DNA of 64,000 nucleotides from Aureimonas frigidaquae (GCF_001463905.1 NZ_BBWR01000018.1:182931-246930); one strand, 5' to 3'; shown: positions 1 to 12,155, numbered from the stretch's first letter. Made by a program: numbers and translations. Notes: generated by a model not told the origin, from the letters alone.

Positions 1-168
1 CACCCAGCCTTCCTGCTCCTGCGCACGCATCAGCAGGGGAATGACCGCCGACTGCTGGCGGCCTTCGGGATACTTGCGGATCGTCTGGTCGACCCACGCT
101 TCGTTATCGTTGGAGAAAGCGAAGCTGTGGGGCTGGACGGTTTCTTCCGCGAGACGCCTGACGGACAT
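1..168 (-). CDS. nuoE: NADH-quinone oxidoreductase subunit E (NuoE), N-terminal 56 codons only
   Basis: NuoE is the 24-kDa 2Fe-2S subunit of the complex I peripheral arm that takes electrons from NADH with NuoF. Only the first 56 codons lie in the window. They read MSVRRLAEETVQPHSFAFSN followed by a segment with YPEGRQQSAVIPLLMRAQEQ, which is the usual N-terminal helix of the family (the 'yP.gr..sAvip.L..aQ' pattern). The four cluster cysteines lie beyond the edge. An AGAGG ribosome site sits just before the ATG. It follows nuoD on the same strand, but after an unusually long 145-bp gap that contains a perfect palindrome. Confidence 0.9.
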   Translation of the reverse strand, partial: MSVRRLAEETVQPHSFAFSNDNEAWVDQTIRKYPEGRQQSAVIPLLMRAQEQEGWV

Positions 169-209
169 CGGACCTCTACTTCAGAACGGTTACAACGTTC
201 CATGTTGCG

Positions 210-232
210 GCGCGTTCTATCATAGAACGCGC
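210..232. promoter_or_regulatory. Perfect 10-bp inverted repeat between nuoD and nuoE
   Basis: The arms at 210-219 and 223-232 (GCGTTCTA and TAGAACGC at their core) are perfect reverse complements around a three-base centre TCA. The element lies in the nuoD-nuoE gap, about 40 bp before the nuoE start. A weaker GAACG/CGTTC pair lies at 184-188 and 196-200. There is no following T-run on the minus strand, so a simple terminator is unlikely. It could be an operator for a dimeric regulator, an RNA-processing hairpin or a small dispersed repeat. Its existence is seen directly; its function is unknown. Confidence 0.5.
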
Positions 233-313
233 AAAACGCCAGCGGCCGGAACCACATGGCAGGAGGATCGACCAAGGCCGCCCGGCAAGAAGGCCGGACG
301 GTCGACGGATGGC

Positions 314-1504
314 TCAGCGATCGACTTCGCCGAACACGATATCGCACGAGCCGAGGACGGCCGACACGTCGGCCAACAAGTGCTTGCGGCACAGGAAATC
401 CATGCCTGCGAGATGCGCGTAACCCGGAGCCTTGATTTTGCAGCGATAGGGCTTGTTCGTCCCGTCCGCAACCAGATACACGCCGAACTCGCCCTTGGGC
501 GCTTCCACGGCGGCGTAGACTTCACCGGCCGGCACGTGGAAGCCTTCCGTATAGAGCTTGAAGTGGTGGATCAGCGCTTCCATCGAGCGCTTCATCTCGC
601 CCCGCTTGGGCGGCACCACCTTGCCGTCGACCGCCGAGAACGGCCCCGAACGGTCACGTCCCGCCAGCCGCTCGACACACTGCTTCATGATTGAGGTGGA
701 CTGGCGCATCTCTTCCATACGGATCAGGTAGCGATCGTAGCAATCACCATTCTTGCCGATCGGAATGTCGAACTCCATCTCGGAGTAGCATTCGTAAGAC
801 TCACTCTTGCGCAGGTCCCAGGCGGCGCCCGAGCCGCGGACCATGACGCCCGAGAAGCCCATGGCCCATGCATCGTCCAGATCGACAACGCCGATGTCGA
901 CATTGCGCTGCTTGAAGATGCGGTTGCCGGTCAGAAGGTCGTCGATATCCTGCAGCCGTTTCAGGAACGGGTCGCACCATTCACCGATATCGTCGACGAG
1001 CTCGGGCGGCAGGTCCTGGTGGACGCCGCCTGGCCGGAAATAGGCCGCGTGCAGACGGGCTCCGCTGGCGCGCTCGTAGAAGACCATCAGCTTCTCGCGC
1101 TCTTCGAAGCCCCAGAGCGGCGGTGTCAGCGCGCCGACATCCATCGCCTGGGTGGTGACGTTCAGAAGATGGGAGAGGATACGCCCGATCTCACTGTAAA
1201 GAACGCGGATGAGCTGGCCGCGCATCGGCACCTCGACGCCCGTCAGCCGCTCGATGGCCAGGCAGAAGGCATGCTCCTGGTTCATCGGAGCTACGTAGTC
1301 CAGCCGGTCGAAATAGGGGATCGCCTGCAGATACGTCTTGTTTTCGATCAGCTTCTCGGTGCCGCGGTGCAGAAGGCCGATATGCGGATCGACCCGCTCG
1401 ACGATCTCTCCGTCGAGCTCCAGGACGAGGCGCAGCACGCCGTGCGCCGCCGGATGCTGCGGGCCGAAGTTGATATTGAAATTGCGGACGTCGATTTCAG
1501 CCAT
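314..1504 (-). CDS. nuoD: NADH-quinone oxidoreductase subunit D (NuoD)
   Basis: This is the 49-kDa subunit of respiratory complex I. It forms the quinone-binding cavity with NuoB next to the terminal cluster N2. The 396-residue length is normal for an alphaproteobacterial stand-alone NuoD. The N-terminus carries [11 protein letters not shown] (residues 13-22), the beta-hairpin whose histidine faces the quinone head. The middle has the [12 protein letters not shown] loop, and the protein ends in the conserved DIVFGEVDR. The start at 1504 lies one base after the stop of the GFA gene, so the two must be co-transcribed. The catalytic segments look intact. Confidence 0.97.
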   Translation of the reverse strand: MAEIDVRNFNINFGPQHPAAHGVLRLVLELDGEIVERVDPHIGLLHRGTEKLIENKTYLQAIPYFDRLDYVAPMNQEHAFCLAIERLTGVEVPMRGQLIRVLYSEIGRILSHLLNVTTQAMDVGALTPPLWGFEEREKLMVFYERASGARLHAAYFRPGGVHQDLPPELVDDIGEWCDPFLKRLQDIDDLLTGNRIFKQRNVDIGVVDLDDAWAMGFSGVMVRGSGAAWDLRKSESYECYSEMEFDIPIGKNGDCYDRYLIRMEEMRQSTSIMKQCVERLAGRDRSGPFSAVDGKVVPPKRGEMKRSMEALIHHFKLYTEGFHVPAGEVYAAVEAPKGEFGVYLVADGTNKPYRCKIKAPGYAHLAGMDFLCRKHLLADVSAVLGSCDIVFGEVDR

Positions 1505-1505
1505 A

Positions 1506-1943
1506 TCAGGACCCCTGGCCCGACGCGAAGGCAGCCATGACTTGCGCCCCGGTCAGCTTGCGGGTGTCGTTCGCGAACGCGTAGAGACCCGGCTTTTCGT
1601 CAATGAAGATTTCCTCGGCGAAGCGGAACGGCGTTCCGTCGTCGAAGGCATGCAGCGACACCATGGTGGCGCTGCCGTCCTGCATCCGCCAGAACAGGCT
1701 GGTGCCGCAGTTGCCGCAGAACACCCGTTCGCCCCACTGCGACGAGGCGAAGGACTTGAGCGACGCCCCATCCTCGACCGCCACGTCCGTGCCACAGGGC
1801 ACGCACATGAAGACGCCGCCGGACCATTTGCGGCACATGCCGCAGTGGCAGACATCCATCTCCAGCTTGGCTGGCGTGGCGGTGAAGCGGACCGCGCCGC
1901 ACAGGCACCCGCCCCCCATGGGGCCGATCGGGTCTTCGGCCAT
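1506..1943 (-). CDS. GFA/CENP-V family zinc protein inside the nuo operon
   Basis: This 145-residue protein has the glutathione-dependent formaldehyde-activating (GFA, CENP-V) fold. The zinc cysteines are in the expected places: GGCLCG (C13, C15), CHCGMC (C32, C34, C37) and CGNC (C76, C79). Family members bind zinc and small thiol adducts, but most, probably including this one, have no proven reaction. The ATG at 1943 starts two bases after the nuoC stop, and the stop is one base before nuoD. It is therefore locked into the complex I transcript. The same frame is open further upstream through nuoC, but that part does not resemble any family and is a shadow. It could be an accessory factor for the respiratory complex or a passenger; the sequence does not decide. 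Confidence 0.88.
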   Translation of the reverse strand: MAEDPIGPMGGGCLCGAVRFTATPAKLEMDVCHCGMCRKWSGGVFMCVPCGTDVAVEDGASLKSFASSQWGERVFCGNCGTSLFWRMQDGSATMVSLHAFDDGTPFRFAEEIFIDEKPGLYAFANDTRKLTGAQVMAAFASGQGS

Positions 1944-1945
1944 CC

Positions 1946-2536
1946 TCAGTTCGCCTTCTCGTCTCCGGGAAGAACGTATTCGGGCCCTTCCCACGGTGAC
2001 AGAAAGTCGAAGTTGCGAAACTCCTGCCGCAGTTCGACCGGCTCGTAGACCACGCGCTTCAGCTCTTCGTCGTAATGGACCTCGACGAAGCCGGTGAGCG
2101 GGAAGTCCTTGCGCAGCGGATGGCCCTCGAAGCCGTAATCCGTCAGGATCCGGCGCAGGTCCGGATGGCCGGAGAAGAGGATGCCATAGAGATCGAAGGC
2201 CTCCCGCTCGAACCAGTCGGCGCCGGAAAAGACCGGCGTGATGGAGGGAACGGCCACGTCCTCGGCGACGCGCAGCTTGACGCGGATCCGCTGGTTCAAC
2301 CGCGGCGACAGGAGGTGATAGACCACCTCGAACCGCTCGGCCCGCTGCGGATAATCCACGCCGCACAGATCCACGAAGGCCTTGAACAGGCAGGAGGCAT
2401 CGTCGCGCAGGAAGGTCAGCACCGGGACGATGTCGGCCGGTGCGACGCGCAGCGTCAGCTCCCCGAAGGTCAGGCTGGAATCACGCAGCCGGCCCGCAAT
2501 GGGCGACTCGGCGAGATATTGTGCGAGTTCTTCCAT
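1946..2536 (-). CDS. nuoC: NADH-quinone oxidoreductase subunit C (NuoC)
   Basis: This is the 30-kDa subunit of the complex I peripheral arm, a scaffold between NuoD and the NuoG side with no cofactor of its own. Its 196 residues match a separate, unfused NuoC. The family signature [18 protein letters not shown] lies near residues 106-123, followed by [20 protein letters not shown]. The gene lies nine bases after the nuoB stop. Downstream the GFA gene starts almost immediately, where most relatives go straight into nuoD. Confidence 0.97.
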   Translation of the reverse strand: MEELAQYLAESPIAGRLRDSSLTFGELTLRVAPADIVPVLTFLRDDASCLFKAFVDLCGVDYPQRAERFEVVYHLLSPRLNQRIRVKLRVAEDVAVPSITPVFSGADWFEREAFDLYGILFSGHPDLRRILTDYGFEGHPLRKDFPLTGFVEVHYDEELKRVVYEPVELRQEFRNFDFLSPWEGPEYVLPGDEKAN

Positions 2537-2545
2537 GCCCGTCCC

Positions 2546-3103
2546 TCAACGCTCGATCGTGCCGGTCCGACGGATCTTCTTCTGCAGGAGAAGAACACCG
2601 TAGAGCAGCGCTTCGGCGGTCGGCGGGCAGCCGGGAACGTAGATATCGACCGGAACGACCCGGTCGCAGCCACGCACCACCGAATAGGAATAATGATAGT
2701 AGCCGCCGCCATTGGCGCAGGAGCCCATGGAGATGACGTAGCGCGGCTCCGGCATCTGGTCGTAGACCTTGCGCAGCGCCGGCGCCATCTTGTTGGTCAG
2801 CGTGCCGGCGACGATCATCACGTCCGACTGGCGGGGGCTGGCACGCGGTGCGAAGCCGAAACGCTCCGCATCGTAACGCGGCATCGACATCTGCATCATC
2901 TCGACGGCGCAGCAGGCCAGGCCGAAGGTCATCCACATCAGGGAGCCCGTTCGGGCCCACTGGATCAGATCCTCGGTCGAGGTGACGATGAAGCCCTTAT
3001 CGGCGAGCTCGTTGTTGACATCGGTCACGAAAGGGTCCGACGCGGGCGCGACAGTCAGGTTCGACCGCTCAAGCACGCTGGAGGAGCTGTCGTTCAATCC
3101 CAT
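2546..3103 (-). CDS. nuoB: NADH-quinone oxidoreductase subunit B (NuoB)
   Basis: NuoB carries iron-sulfur cluster N2, the last electron carrier before quinone. With the start at 3103 it has 185 residues. The cluster ligands are present: the tandem pair in [10 protein letters not shown] (C64, C65), GSCANGGG (C129) and [12 protein letters not shown] (C159). I prefer the ATG at 3103 (MGLNDSSSS) to one at 3124 because it overlaps the nuoA stop by the usual 10 bases and has a GAAAGG ribosome site before it. The N-terminal 30 residues are variable in the family. Confidence 0.96.
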   Translation of the reverse strand: MGLNDSSSSVLERSNLTVAPASDPFVTDVNNELADKGFIVTSTEDLIQWARTGSLMWMTFGLACCAVEMMQMSMPRYDAERFGFAPRASPRQSDVMIVAGTLTNKMAPALRKVYDQMPEPRYVISMGSCANGGGYYHYSYSVVRGCDRVVPVDIYVPGCPPTAEALLYGVLLLQKKIRRTGTIER

Positions 3104-3459
3104 TCGAGGGCGCCTTTCTTCCATTCATAGACGAAGCCGACCGTCAGGACGGCCAGGAAAACCATCATCGACCAGAAACCGGCCCAGCCAAGCTCTCCGA
3201 AGGTCGCAGCCCAGGGGAACAGGAATGCGACCTCGAGGTCGAAGATGATGAACAGGATCGACACGAGATAGAACCGGACGTCGAACTTCATGCGCGAGTC
3301 GTCGAAGGCGTTGAAGCCGCACTCGTAGGCCGACAGCTTCTCGTCATCGGGAGCTTTGAAAGCGAGCAGGAAAGGCGACACCAGAAGAGCGACGCCGATC
3401 AGGAGAGCCACCCCCACGAAGATGACGATCGGGAGATAGGAGGCGAGAAGTTCGTTCAC
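3094..3459 (-). CDS. nuoA: NADH-quinone oxidoreductase subunit A (NuoA)
   Basis: NuoA is a small membrane subunit of complex I near the junction of the two arms. With the GTG at 3459 the product is 121 residues, the normal size, beginning [14 protein letters not shown]. Three membrane helices are visible, and the conserved loop [14 protein letters not shown] with its invariant cysteine lies between the first and second. GGAAGG stands eight bases before the GTG. An upstream TTG at 3495 would add 12 atypical residues, so I did not use it. It is the first gene of the nuo operon, with a promoter about 80 bp upstream. Confidence 0.95.
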   Translation of the reverse strand: MNELLASYLPIVIFVGVALLIGVALLVSPFLLAFKAPDDEKLSAYECGFNAFDDSRMKFDVRFYLVSILFIIFDLEVAFLFPWAATFGELGWAGFWSMMVFLAVLTVGFVYEWKKGALEWD

Positions 3460-3539
3460 CGGGATCAACCTTCCGAACCCTGGTCCAAATCTCAATCCAA
3501 GGGTTTGAATGCGCTTGGAAATTCAACGTGGACTTCAGA

Positions 3540-3568
3540 TATATGCGGAGCCGCGATGCTGTTTTCAA
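3540..3568 (-). promoter_or_regulatory. Likely sigma-70 promoter of the nuo operon
   Basis: On the minus strand TTGAAA (3563-3568) is followed after 17 bases by CATATA (3540-3545). This would start transcription near 3533 and give a leader of about 75 bases before nuoA. It is the only good match in the 310-bp gap between tRNA-Asp and nuoA. Confidence 0.5.
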
Positions 3569-3770
3569 CCATTCGGCCGATACCGCAGCGCAATGCGATT
3601 GGGCGACGATTAGACCCTTCCTAAACTTCACGCAAGGGAGAGCGTGATCAAGTCTGGATCGCCGCGCCGTCCGGGAATTCATGCAGCCACTGGAACGCGA
3701 AACGAGCCGACCGTACACAGTGTTCCTGTGTCCGTTCGACTGTTTGCGTCTGATCTTCTCGGAGAGAAAA

Positions 3771-3847
3771 TGGCGCGAGTGACGGGGCTCGAACCCGCGA
3801 CCTCCGGCGTGACAGGCCGGCACTCTAACCGACTGAGCTACACCCGC
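3771..3847 (-). tRNA. tRNA-Asp (GTC)
   Basis: A 77-base cloverleaf with an encoded CCA. The acceptor arm GCGGGTG pairs with CACTCGC, with one G-U pair. The anticodon stem GCCGG/CCGGC holds the loop CTGTCAC, so the anticodon is GTC. The T arm has the standard GGTTCGAGCC. Confidence 0.97.
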
Positions 3848-3888
3848 GCTTTGCGCCGTCGACTGCTTGCGTCGGTGGCGTGAGCGGT

Positions 3889-3917
3889 CGTTTAAGGGAC
3901 CCCCGTCCGGGTGTCAA
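3889..3917 (-). promoter_or_regulatory. Promoter of tRNA-Asp
   Basis: TTGACA (3912-3917) on the minus strand, a 17-base spacer and TAAACG (3889-3894). The tRNA 5' end is about 40 bases further on. Confidence 0.55.
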
Positions 3918-4061
3918 GCGCCGCTTGTAATCGGACCAGCTTTTGTTTCCGGCCCATGAAAAAACAAGGACTTGGCAGGTTCGTCCAAAACCCGTCTTCC
4001 GCCACATCGCGCGGAATCACGAATCGAAACGGGCCGGGATTCGCATAGCTGGACGACGGAC

Positions 4062-4090
4062 TTGCCAAATCACGCCCGAACCATTAGGCA
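4062..4090 (+). promoter_or_regulatory. Possible promoter of tRNA-Val
   Basis: TTGCCA (4062-4067), a 17-base spacer and TAGGCA (4085-4090), about 35 bases before the tRNA. The -10 match is only partial. Confidence 0.35.
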
Positions 4091-4124
4091 CATCCGCGCA
4101 GCCGACGATCCAGGCCGTTGCGCA

Positions 4125-4200
4125 GGGCGATTAGCTCAGTTGGTAGAGCGCCTCGTTTACACCGAGGATGTCGGGAGTTCGAGTCTCTCATCGCCCACCA
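4125..4200 (+). tRNA. tRNA-Val (TAC)
   Basis: A 76-base cloverleaf with an encoded CCA. GGGCGAT pairs with ATCGCCC. The anticodon stem CCTCG/CGAGG holds TTTACAC, so the anticodon is TAC. The D arm GCTCAGTTGGTAGAGC is standard. Confidence 0.97.
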
Positions 4201-4344
4201 TTCGCCTGTAAGCGACACCGCGACGATCCTACTCATCCCTTGAGCCAGCAATGCCGCTTCGCCCGAACGGCTATCTGGTCGTGCCCTCGATGAGGCCGAG
4301 CTTGCCGCGACATGCATGGCCTGCGCCATGCTGGAAGTGCTTAG

Positions 4345-4658
4345 CTAGTTGCGAAGCTTACGCAGATGATTCTCGACCACGCGTTCGGACAGCCCAAGGT
4401 CAGGTCGAAGTTCGCCGCCGATAGGTCTCCCGCGCCTTTACCATCCCGACTCAAAGGCAGCCCTGTGGGGGACCCTGCCCCTCCGGGATGACGATGGCCG
4501 GAAAGTCGGCAGCCGATGCAAGACCCTCGACGATGTCCGAGGTTTTCGATGCCGCCGAATACCGGTCGAGATCGGCATGGGGTTGGCCGGTCAGACCTTT
4601 TCCTCCTTCGGCATGAGAAGGAATTCGAACTCGACCGGATTGCCAGACACGCCCACCG
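4345..4658 (-). pseudogene. Decayed coding remnants downstream of tRNA-Val, including an HTH-like tail
   Basis: The 458 bases between tRNA-Val and the small membrane gene hold no intact gene, but three short stretches on the minus strand read like protein in different frames. One, at 4345-4437, ends GLSERVVENHLRKLRN, like the recognition helix of a LuxR/GerE-type or similar helix-turn-helix. A second, ending at 4451, contains TSDIVEGLASAADFPAIVIP. A third, ending about 4591, contains GNPVEFEFLLMPKEEKV. None has a good start and ribosome site. The simplest reading is one or more genes broken by frameshifts. Chance open frames in high-GC DNA are the alternative. Confidence 0.3.
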
Positions 4659-4988
4659 TCACACGACCGTGCGGCGGGCCGTTGGCCTGTGAAGCGGTGC
4701 TGGAGAATCGTCCCTGCGAGCGCGCCGTGCCCTGATGCCGACGTCGAGGCCCGTGACCGCGCCGGCCAAGGCCGCGCACAAGGCTGTGGCGAAGAGCGTC
4801 ATGATGGCATTCTCGCTCATGGGATGATGGTGAAAGGCAAACCAGGCCGCCGTGTAGCCGCCGCTCCATCCCGCAAAGAAGGCCACCACAAAGGCCAGCA
4901 CGGCGCCGAGCCTGCTTTGGGAGAGCCCACCCATGGCAGCCGCCATGGCGAAGGCAGTGGCCGTTCCAACTGCCGTGACCAGGATCAT
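4659..4988 (-). CDS. Small hypothetical membrane protein
   Basis: I do not recognise this 109-residue protein. It has three likely membrane segments: residues 2-20, 26-52 (AVLAFVVAFFAGWSGGYTAA) and about 62-84 (LFATALCAALAGAVTG). A basic C-terminal tail follows. A good GGGAGG ribosome site lies eight bases before the ATG, which is the best evidence that it is real. The last 25 residues are arginine-rich and unlike a normal end, so a frameshift joining it to the coding-like stretch ending near 4591 is possible. It stands alone between tRNA-Val and hup. Confidence 0.5.
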   Translation of the reverse strand: MILVTAVGTATAFAMAAAMGGLSQSRLGAVLAFVVAFFAGWSGGYTAAWFAFHHHPMSENAIMTLFATALCAALAGAVTGLDVGIRARRARRDDSPAPLHRPTARRTVV

Positions 4989-5125
4989 CGCGCTGTGGCC
5001 TCCCTGCCCCTTGCGGATCGGATCAGGAGACGGCCAGACAGACTTTGCGGCAAGCGGTCAGAATTGCGCAACCGACGGCGTCGAGAGTCGGTGGCCCCCT
5101 CCTGCCGGGTGCGGGAGACGGCAGC

Positions 5126-5159
5126 AAAAAGGGGCGGCCGCTCAGGCGACCACCCCTTT
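5126..5159 (-). terminator. Rho-independent terminator of hup
   Basis: On the minus strand AAAGGGG-T-GGTCGC pairs with GCGGCC-G-CCCCTTT around a CTGA loop. This gives a 14-bp stem with two G-U pairs, followed directly by a T-run. It lies about 85 bases after the hup stop. Confidence 0.85.
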
Positions 5160-5243
5160 CGATGAAGGACGTCAAAGGCACCAGACGCGGCAGTGTCGCC
5201 GCGTCGGCGTGGCGCGGCGCTAGGCCTCGCGCCGAAGAACGGC

Positions 5244-5522
5244 TCAACGCTTGTTGACGGCGTCCTTCAGGCCCTTGCCGGGCGTGAACTTGGGAACGTT
5301 GCGAGCCGGAATGTCGACCTCGGCACCCGTCGACGGGTTACGGCCCTTGCTCGCTTCACGATGCGAGACGGAGAAGGTGCCAAAACCGACGAGGCGAAGA
5401 TCGTCGCCACCCGACAGGGCGGACTCGATCGACGTGAAGACCGCGTCCACGGCTTCCGTCGCCTGCTGCTTGCTCAGGCCGGCCTTCTCGGCCACGGCGG
5501 AAACGAGTTCGTTCTTGTTCAT
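5244..5522 (-). CDS. hup: DNA-binding protein HU
   Basis: HU is a small histone-like protein that bends DNA without sequence specificity and shapes the nucleoid. The 92 residues cover the whole family: an N-terminal helical dimer core (MNKNELVSAVAEKAGLSK), the GFGTFSV turn and the DNA-gripping arm with GRNPSTGAEVDIPA, whose proline intercalates into DNA. It ends in the basic FTPGKGLKDAVNKR. A strong AGGAGG precedes the ATG. It lies downstream of lon, a common alphaproteobacterial order, but separate terminators make the two genes independent units. Confidence 0.96.
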   Translation of the reverse strand: MNKNELVSAVAEKAGLSKQQATEAVDAVFTSIESALSGGDDLRLVGFGTFSVSHREASKGRNPSTGAEVDIPARNVPKFTPGKGLKDAVNKR

Positions 5523-5637
5523 ATGAAACCCTCCTAATAGCGGTGCACCGCACCGATTGGTCGGAGACGATGGTCAAATCCAGTCGATCATTCAAGCGCG
5601 AATAGGCTGAAAACCCCGGAAAACTGGCCTTTCAGTA

Positions 5638-5665
5638 CAAAAATGCCGCCCGGAGGCGGCATTTT
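5638..5665 (-). terminator. Terminator of lon
   Basis: An 11-bp perfect stem (AAAATGCCGCC at 5640-5650 with GGCGGCATTTT at 5655-5665) and a four-base loop. On the minus strand it runs into TTTTTG, about 30 bases after the lon stop. Confidence 0.88.
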
Positions 5666-5690
5666 CGATGCTCTGTGGCGCAAATATGGC

Positions 5691-8105
<2,415 letters not shown>

Positions 8106-8192
8106 GAACTTTCCTTTCTGCGGCTGTGCCGCCCGGAGCCGATAGGCTGCGCCTTTTTTGAAAGCACGCGGCGTATCGCTCAATTCCCTGTC

Positions 8193-8222
8193 AATGTGGG
8201 CCCCCACGGGGGTTTATTCAAG
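8193..8222 (-). promoter_or_regulatory. RpoH (sigma-32)-like promoter of lon
   Basis: On the minus strand CTTGAA (8217-8222) is followed after 16 bases by CCCACATT (8193-8200). This resembles the heat-shock pattern CTTGAA...CCCCAT-T. The clpP gene has the same geometry. A vegetative TTGACA (8189-8194) overlaps the downstream half but has no good -10. Confidence 0.5.
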
Positions 8223-8300
8223 CTGTGCCGCACTGCAAACGCCTGCGCCACGGCACCGATTTGCAGGGCCTTGCGCCCTGCCCGTCGCAGCGTGTGACGC

Positions 8301-8338
8301 AAAAAGGCCCGCGCCGGGCGGAATGCTCGACGCGGGCC
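8301..8338 (-). terminator. Terminator of clpX
   Basis: GGCCCGCG at 8306-8313 pairs with CGCGGGCC at 8331-8338. On the minus strand the stem is followed by TTTTT. It lies about 25 bases after the clpX stop. Confidence 0.8.
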
Positions 8339-8364
8339 CTGACCGGCAGGAAGGAATGGCAGCG

Positions 8365-9633
<1,269 letters not shown>

Positions 9634-9833
9634 GTTCCGTTCCTTCCGCTCAGGAGCCGCCCCGAAGGGTGACTCCATAGGGTGGGTGCGGCCTGAAACT
9701 ATGCGTTTCCAACACCACCCACAATATGACCTTGCGGCCAATGCCGCATTCCAATCGGCGAATGTGACAGTTTTGCTCCCGCAGCATAAACCGCCGGAGC
9801 TTGACCCATCCTTGCCGCAGCTGGGCCGTCTTT

Positions 9834-10478
9834 TTAGGCCTTGTCGCTCTTGGCGATCGCACCCTCCAGCGCATCGCGCGAGGAGTAGACCTTGTCGATG
9901 AGGCCGAAGGAAAGCGCTTCCTCCGCCGTCATGAAGTGGTCACGGTCAAGCGTGCGTTCAATGGTCTCGTAATCCTGGCCCGTATGCTGGACGTAGACTT
10001 CGTTCAGGCGCCGCTTGAGCTTGATGATATCCTGCGCGTGCCGCTCGATGTCCGATGCCTGCCCAGAGAAGCCGCCCGACGGCTGGTGCACCATGATGCG
10101 GGCATTGGGCGTGGCGAAGCGCATGTCCTTGTGGCCGGCGCACAGGAGCAGCGAGCCCATCGATGCCGCCTGGCCGATGCACAGCGTGGCGACGGCGGGC
10201 TTGATGAACTGCATCGTGTCGTAGATGGCCATGCCGCTCGTCACCACGCCGCCCGGCGAGTTGATGTAGAGCGAGATTTCCTTCTTCGGATTCTCCGCTT
10301 CCAGGAAGAGGAGCTGGGCGCAGACCAGCGTCGCCATGGAATCCTCGATCGGACCCGTCACGAAAATGATCCGCTCCTTCAGGAGCCGGGAGAAAATGTC
10401 GTAGGCCCGTTCACCACGATTGGTCTGCTCGACCACCATCGGGACCAGGTTCAGGGCGGTTTCCAAAGGGTGCTTCAT
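9834..10478 (-). CDS. clpP: ATP-dependent Clp protease proteolytic subunit ClpP
   Basis: ClpP forms the double-ring serine protease chamber served by ClpX and ClpA. The 214-residue protein has the complete catalytic triad: S106 in [12 protein letters not shown]131 in MVHQPSGG and D180 in LDRDHFM. The N-terminus [19 protein letters not shown] includes the short propeptide and axial-loop region typical of rhizobial ClpP. It sits between tig and clpX on the same strand, the normal order. A heat-shock-like promoter stands about 85 bases upstream. Confidence 0.97.
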   Translation of the reverse strand: MKHPLETALNLVPMVVEQTNRGERAYDIFSRLLKERIIFVTGPIEDSMATLVCAQLLFLEAENPKKEISLYINSPGGVVTSGMAIYDTMQFIKPAVATLCIGQAASMGSLLLCAGHKDMRFATPNARIMVHQPSGGFSGQASDIERHAQDIIKLKRRLNEVYVQHTGQDYETIERTLDRDHFMTAEEALSFGLIDKVYSSRDALEGAIAKSDKA

Positions 10479-10561
10479 AGAAAAAAGGCTTCCGTCCTCG
10501 TTGTCCTTCCCGGCGATCGTGACCGGAAAGCCAGAATCACAACGGGAAGCATCTTACCCGT

Positions 10562-10591
10562 AGATAGGGCTGATCTTGCACCGAGTGCAAG
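10562..10591 (-). promoter_or_regulatory. RpoH-like promoter of clpP, overlapping an inverted repeat
   Basis: On the minus strand CTTGCA (10586-10591), a 16-base spacer and CCCTATCT (10562-10569), continuing ACG. The second half fits the alphaproteobacterial heat-shock pattern CYTATNTNNG. An 8-bp inverted repeat (10574-10581 with 10585-10592, centre CGA) covers the -35 region. Confidence 0.5.
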
Positions 10592-10654
10592 ACGGGGGCC
10601 GCCCTGCCCTGTCCCGCCGCTTGCGCGCGGGTGTGCGGGAGGTGCGAGAAAACG

Positions 10655-10694
10655 AATCGGCCCCCGGGGCGCCGATGCATCCCGGGGGCCGATT
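10655..10694 (-). terminator. Terminator of tig
   Basis: A 14-bp perfect stem (10655-10668 with 10681-10694, core CGGCCCCCGGG) and a 12-base loop. On the minus strand it is followed by a short run of T (CGTTTTC). It is about 25 bases after the tig stop. Confidence 0.75.
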
Positions 10695-10716
10695 GCAAAG
10701 GATGGGCGTCGTCGCG

Positions 10717-12072
10717 TCAGGCGGCGGCGCTTTCGTCCTCGTCTTCCTTCATCAGCTCTTCACGCGTCACCGTCTTGTCGGTCACAGCGACGGTGGCGAG
10801 CAGATGATCGACGACCTTTTCCTCGTAGATCGGCGCGCGCAGGCTCTGGATCGCCTCCGGCGTCTTGCGGAAGTAGTCGTAGACCTGCTGTTCCTGGCCG
10901 GGATACTGGCGGACCTGCTCGAACAGGGCGCGCTGCAGTTCCTCGTCGGAAATGGTCACGCCGGCCTTCTCGCCGATCTCGGACAGGACCAGACCGAGGC
11001 GGACGCGGCGCTCGGCCAGCTTGCGGTAGTCCGCACGGGCCTTCTCTTCCGTCGTGTCTTCGTCCTCGAAGGTCTTGCCGCTCTGCTCGAGCTCACGGCT
11101 GACCTGGGTCCAGATGTTGTCGAACTCCGCCTCGACGAGCTTTTCCGGCAGCGGGAAATCATACTCGCCGTCGAGCGCGTCCAGGAGCTGGCGCTTGACC
11201 TTCTGGCGCGTCATCGTGCCGAACTGGCTCTCGATCTGGCCACGCACGATCTCACGCAGCTTGTCGATGGATTCGAGGCCGAGCTTCTTGGCCATCTCGT
11301 CGTCCAGCTCCAGCGCGCCGGGAGCGGCGACGGCCTTCACCGTCACGTCGAAGACGGCGTCCTTGCCGGCCAGGTGGCTGGCCCCGTATTCCTCGGGGAA
11401 GGTCACCTTCACTTCCAGCGTGTCACCGGCCTTGGCGCCGATCAGCTGGTCCTCGAAGCCGGGGATGAACTGGCCCGATCCGAGCACGAGGCTGGAATCC
11501 TCGGCCGTGCCGCCCTGGAAGGCTTCGCCATCGACCTTGCCGACGAAATCCATGGTGACGCGGTCACCGCTCTCTGCGGCGCCGTCCTTGTCTTCGAAGG
11601 TGCGGGCGTTCTCGGCGATGCGCTTGACCTGCTCCTCGACCTCATCCTCCGAAACGTCCACGACGGGACGCTCGATGGCGATCCCGGACGTGTCCTTGAT
11701 CTCGAAGGTCGGGAGGGTCTCGTAGCGCAGCGTGAACTTGAAGTCGCTGCCGCCGGCCAGGACCTTCTCGGCCTCGCCCTCGTCCTCGCTCATGGCCACT
11801 TCCGGCTGCATGGCGGAACGCTCGTTGCGCTCGGCGATGACCTTGCGCGGCGTCTCGTTCAGGATCTGGTTGATGATCTCCGCCATCAGCGAACGGCCGT
11901 AGGTCTTGCGCAGGTGAGCGACCGGCACCTTACCGGGGCGGAAGCCCTTCAGCTTGACCTGGTCCTTCGTTTCAAAGAGGCGGGTCTGAAGCCGTGCCTC
12001 AAGGTCCGAAGCCGGCACGACGACCTCGATCTCGCGCTTAAGGCCCTCGGCCTTGGTTTCCGTTACCTGCAT
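10717..12072 (-). CDS. tig: Trigger factor
   Basis: Trigger factor is the ribosome-bound chaperone and peptidyl-prolyl isomerase that meets nascent chains at the exit tunnel. The 451-residue protein has the ribosome-binding domain with the signature GFRPGKVP near residues 44-51, the FKBP-like PPIase domain (about 160-245, with [20 protein letters not shown] at its start) and a long helical C-terminal chaperone domain. It ends in an acidic tail, as in rhizobial relatives. The tRNA-Leu gene lies just upstream on the same strand. Confidence 0.96.
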   Translation of the reverse strand: MQVTETKAEGLKREIEVVVPASDLEARLQTRLFETKDQVKLKGFRPGKVPVAHLRKTYGRSLMAEIINQILNETPRKVIAERNERSAMQPEVAMSEDEGEAEKVLAGGSDFKFTLRYETLPTFEIKDTSGIAIERPVVDVSEDEVEEQVKRIAENARTFEDKDGAAESGDRVTMDFVGKVDGEAFQGGTAEDSSLVLGSGQFIPGFEDQLIGAKAGDTLEVKVTFPEEYGASHLAGKDAVFDVTVKAVAAPGALELDDEMAKKLGLESIDKLREIVRGQIESQFGTMTRQKVKRQLLDALDGEYDFPLPEKLVEAEFDNIWTQVSRELEQSGKTFEDEDTTEEKARADYRKLAERRVRLGLVLSEIGEKAGVTISDEELQRALFEQVRQYPGQEQQVYDYFRKTPEAIQSLRAPIYEEKVVDHLLATVAVTDKTVTREELMKEDEDESAAA

Positions 12073-12155
12073 TCTAAACCCTTCGATCTCTCAGGTTGGC
12101 CGACGACGGCCGTCGCGGCACTCTTGTCACATTATATGACGGAAACTCAAGGCGC

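Noticed and set aside
3344..3823. 159-codon minus-strand frame covering part of tRNA-Asp
   Set aside because: It overlaps a tRNA, the nuo promoter and nuoA, and has no ribosome site or family pattern.
3771..5243. Genomic island at the tRNA-Asp / tRNA-Val pair
   Set aside because: No integrase, no repeated tRNA end and only about 1 kb of odd sequence. At most a degraded scar.
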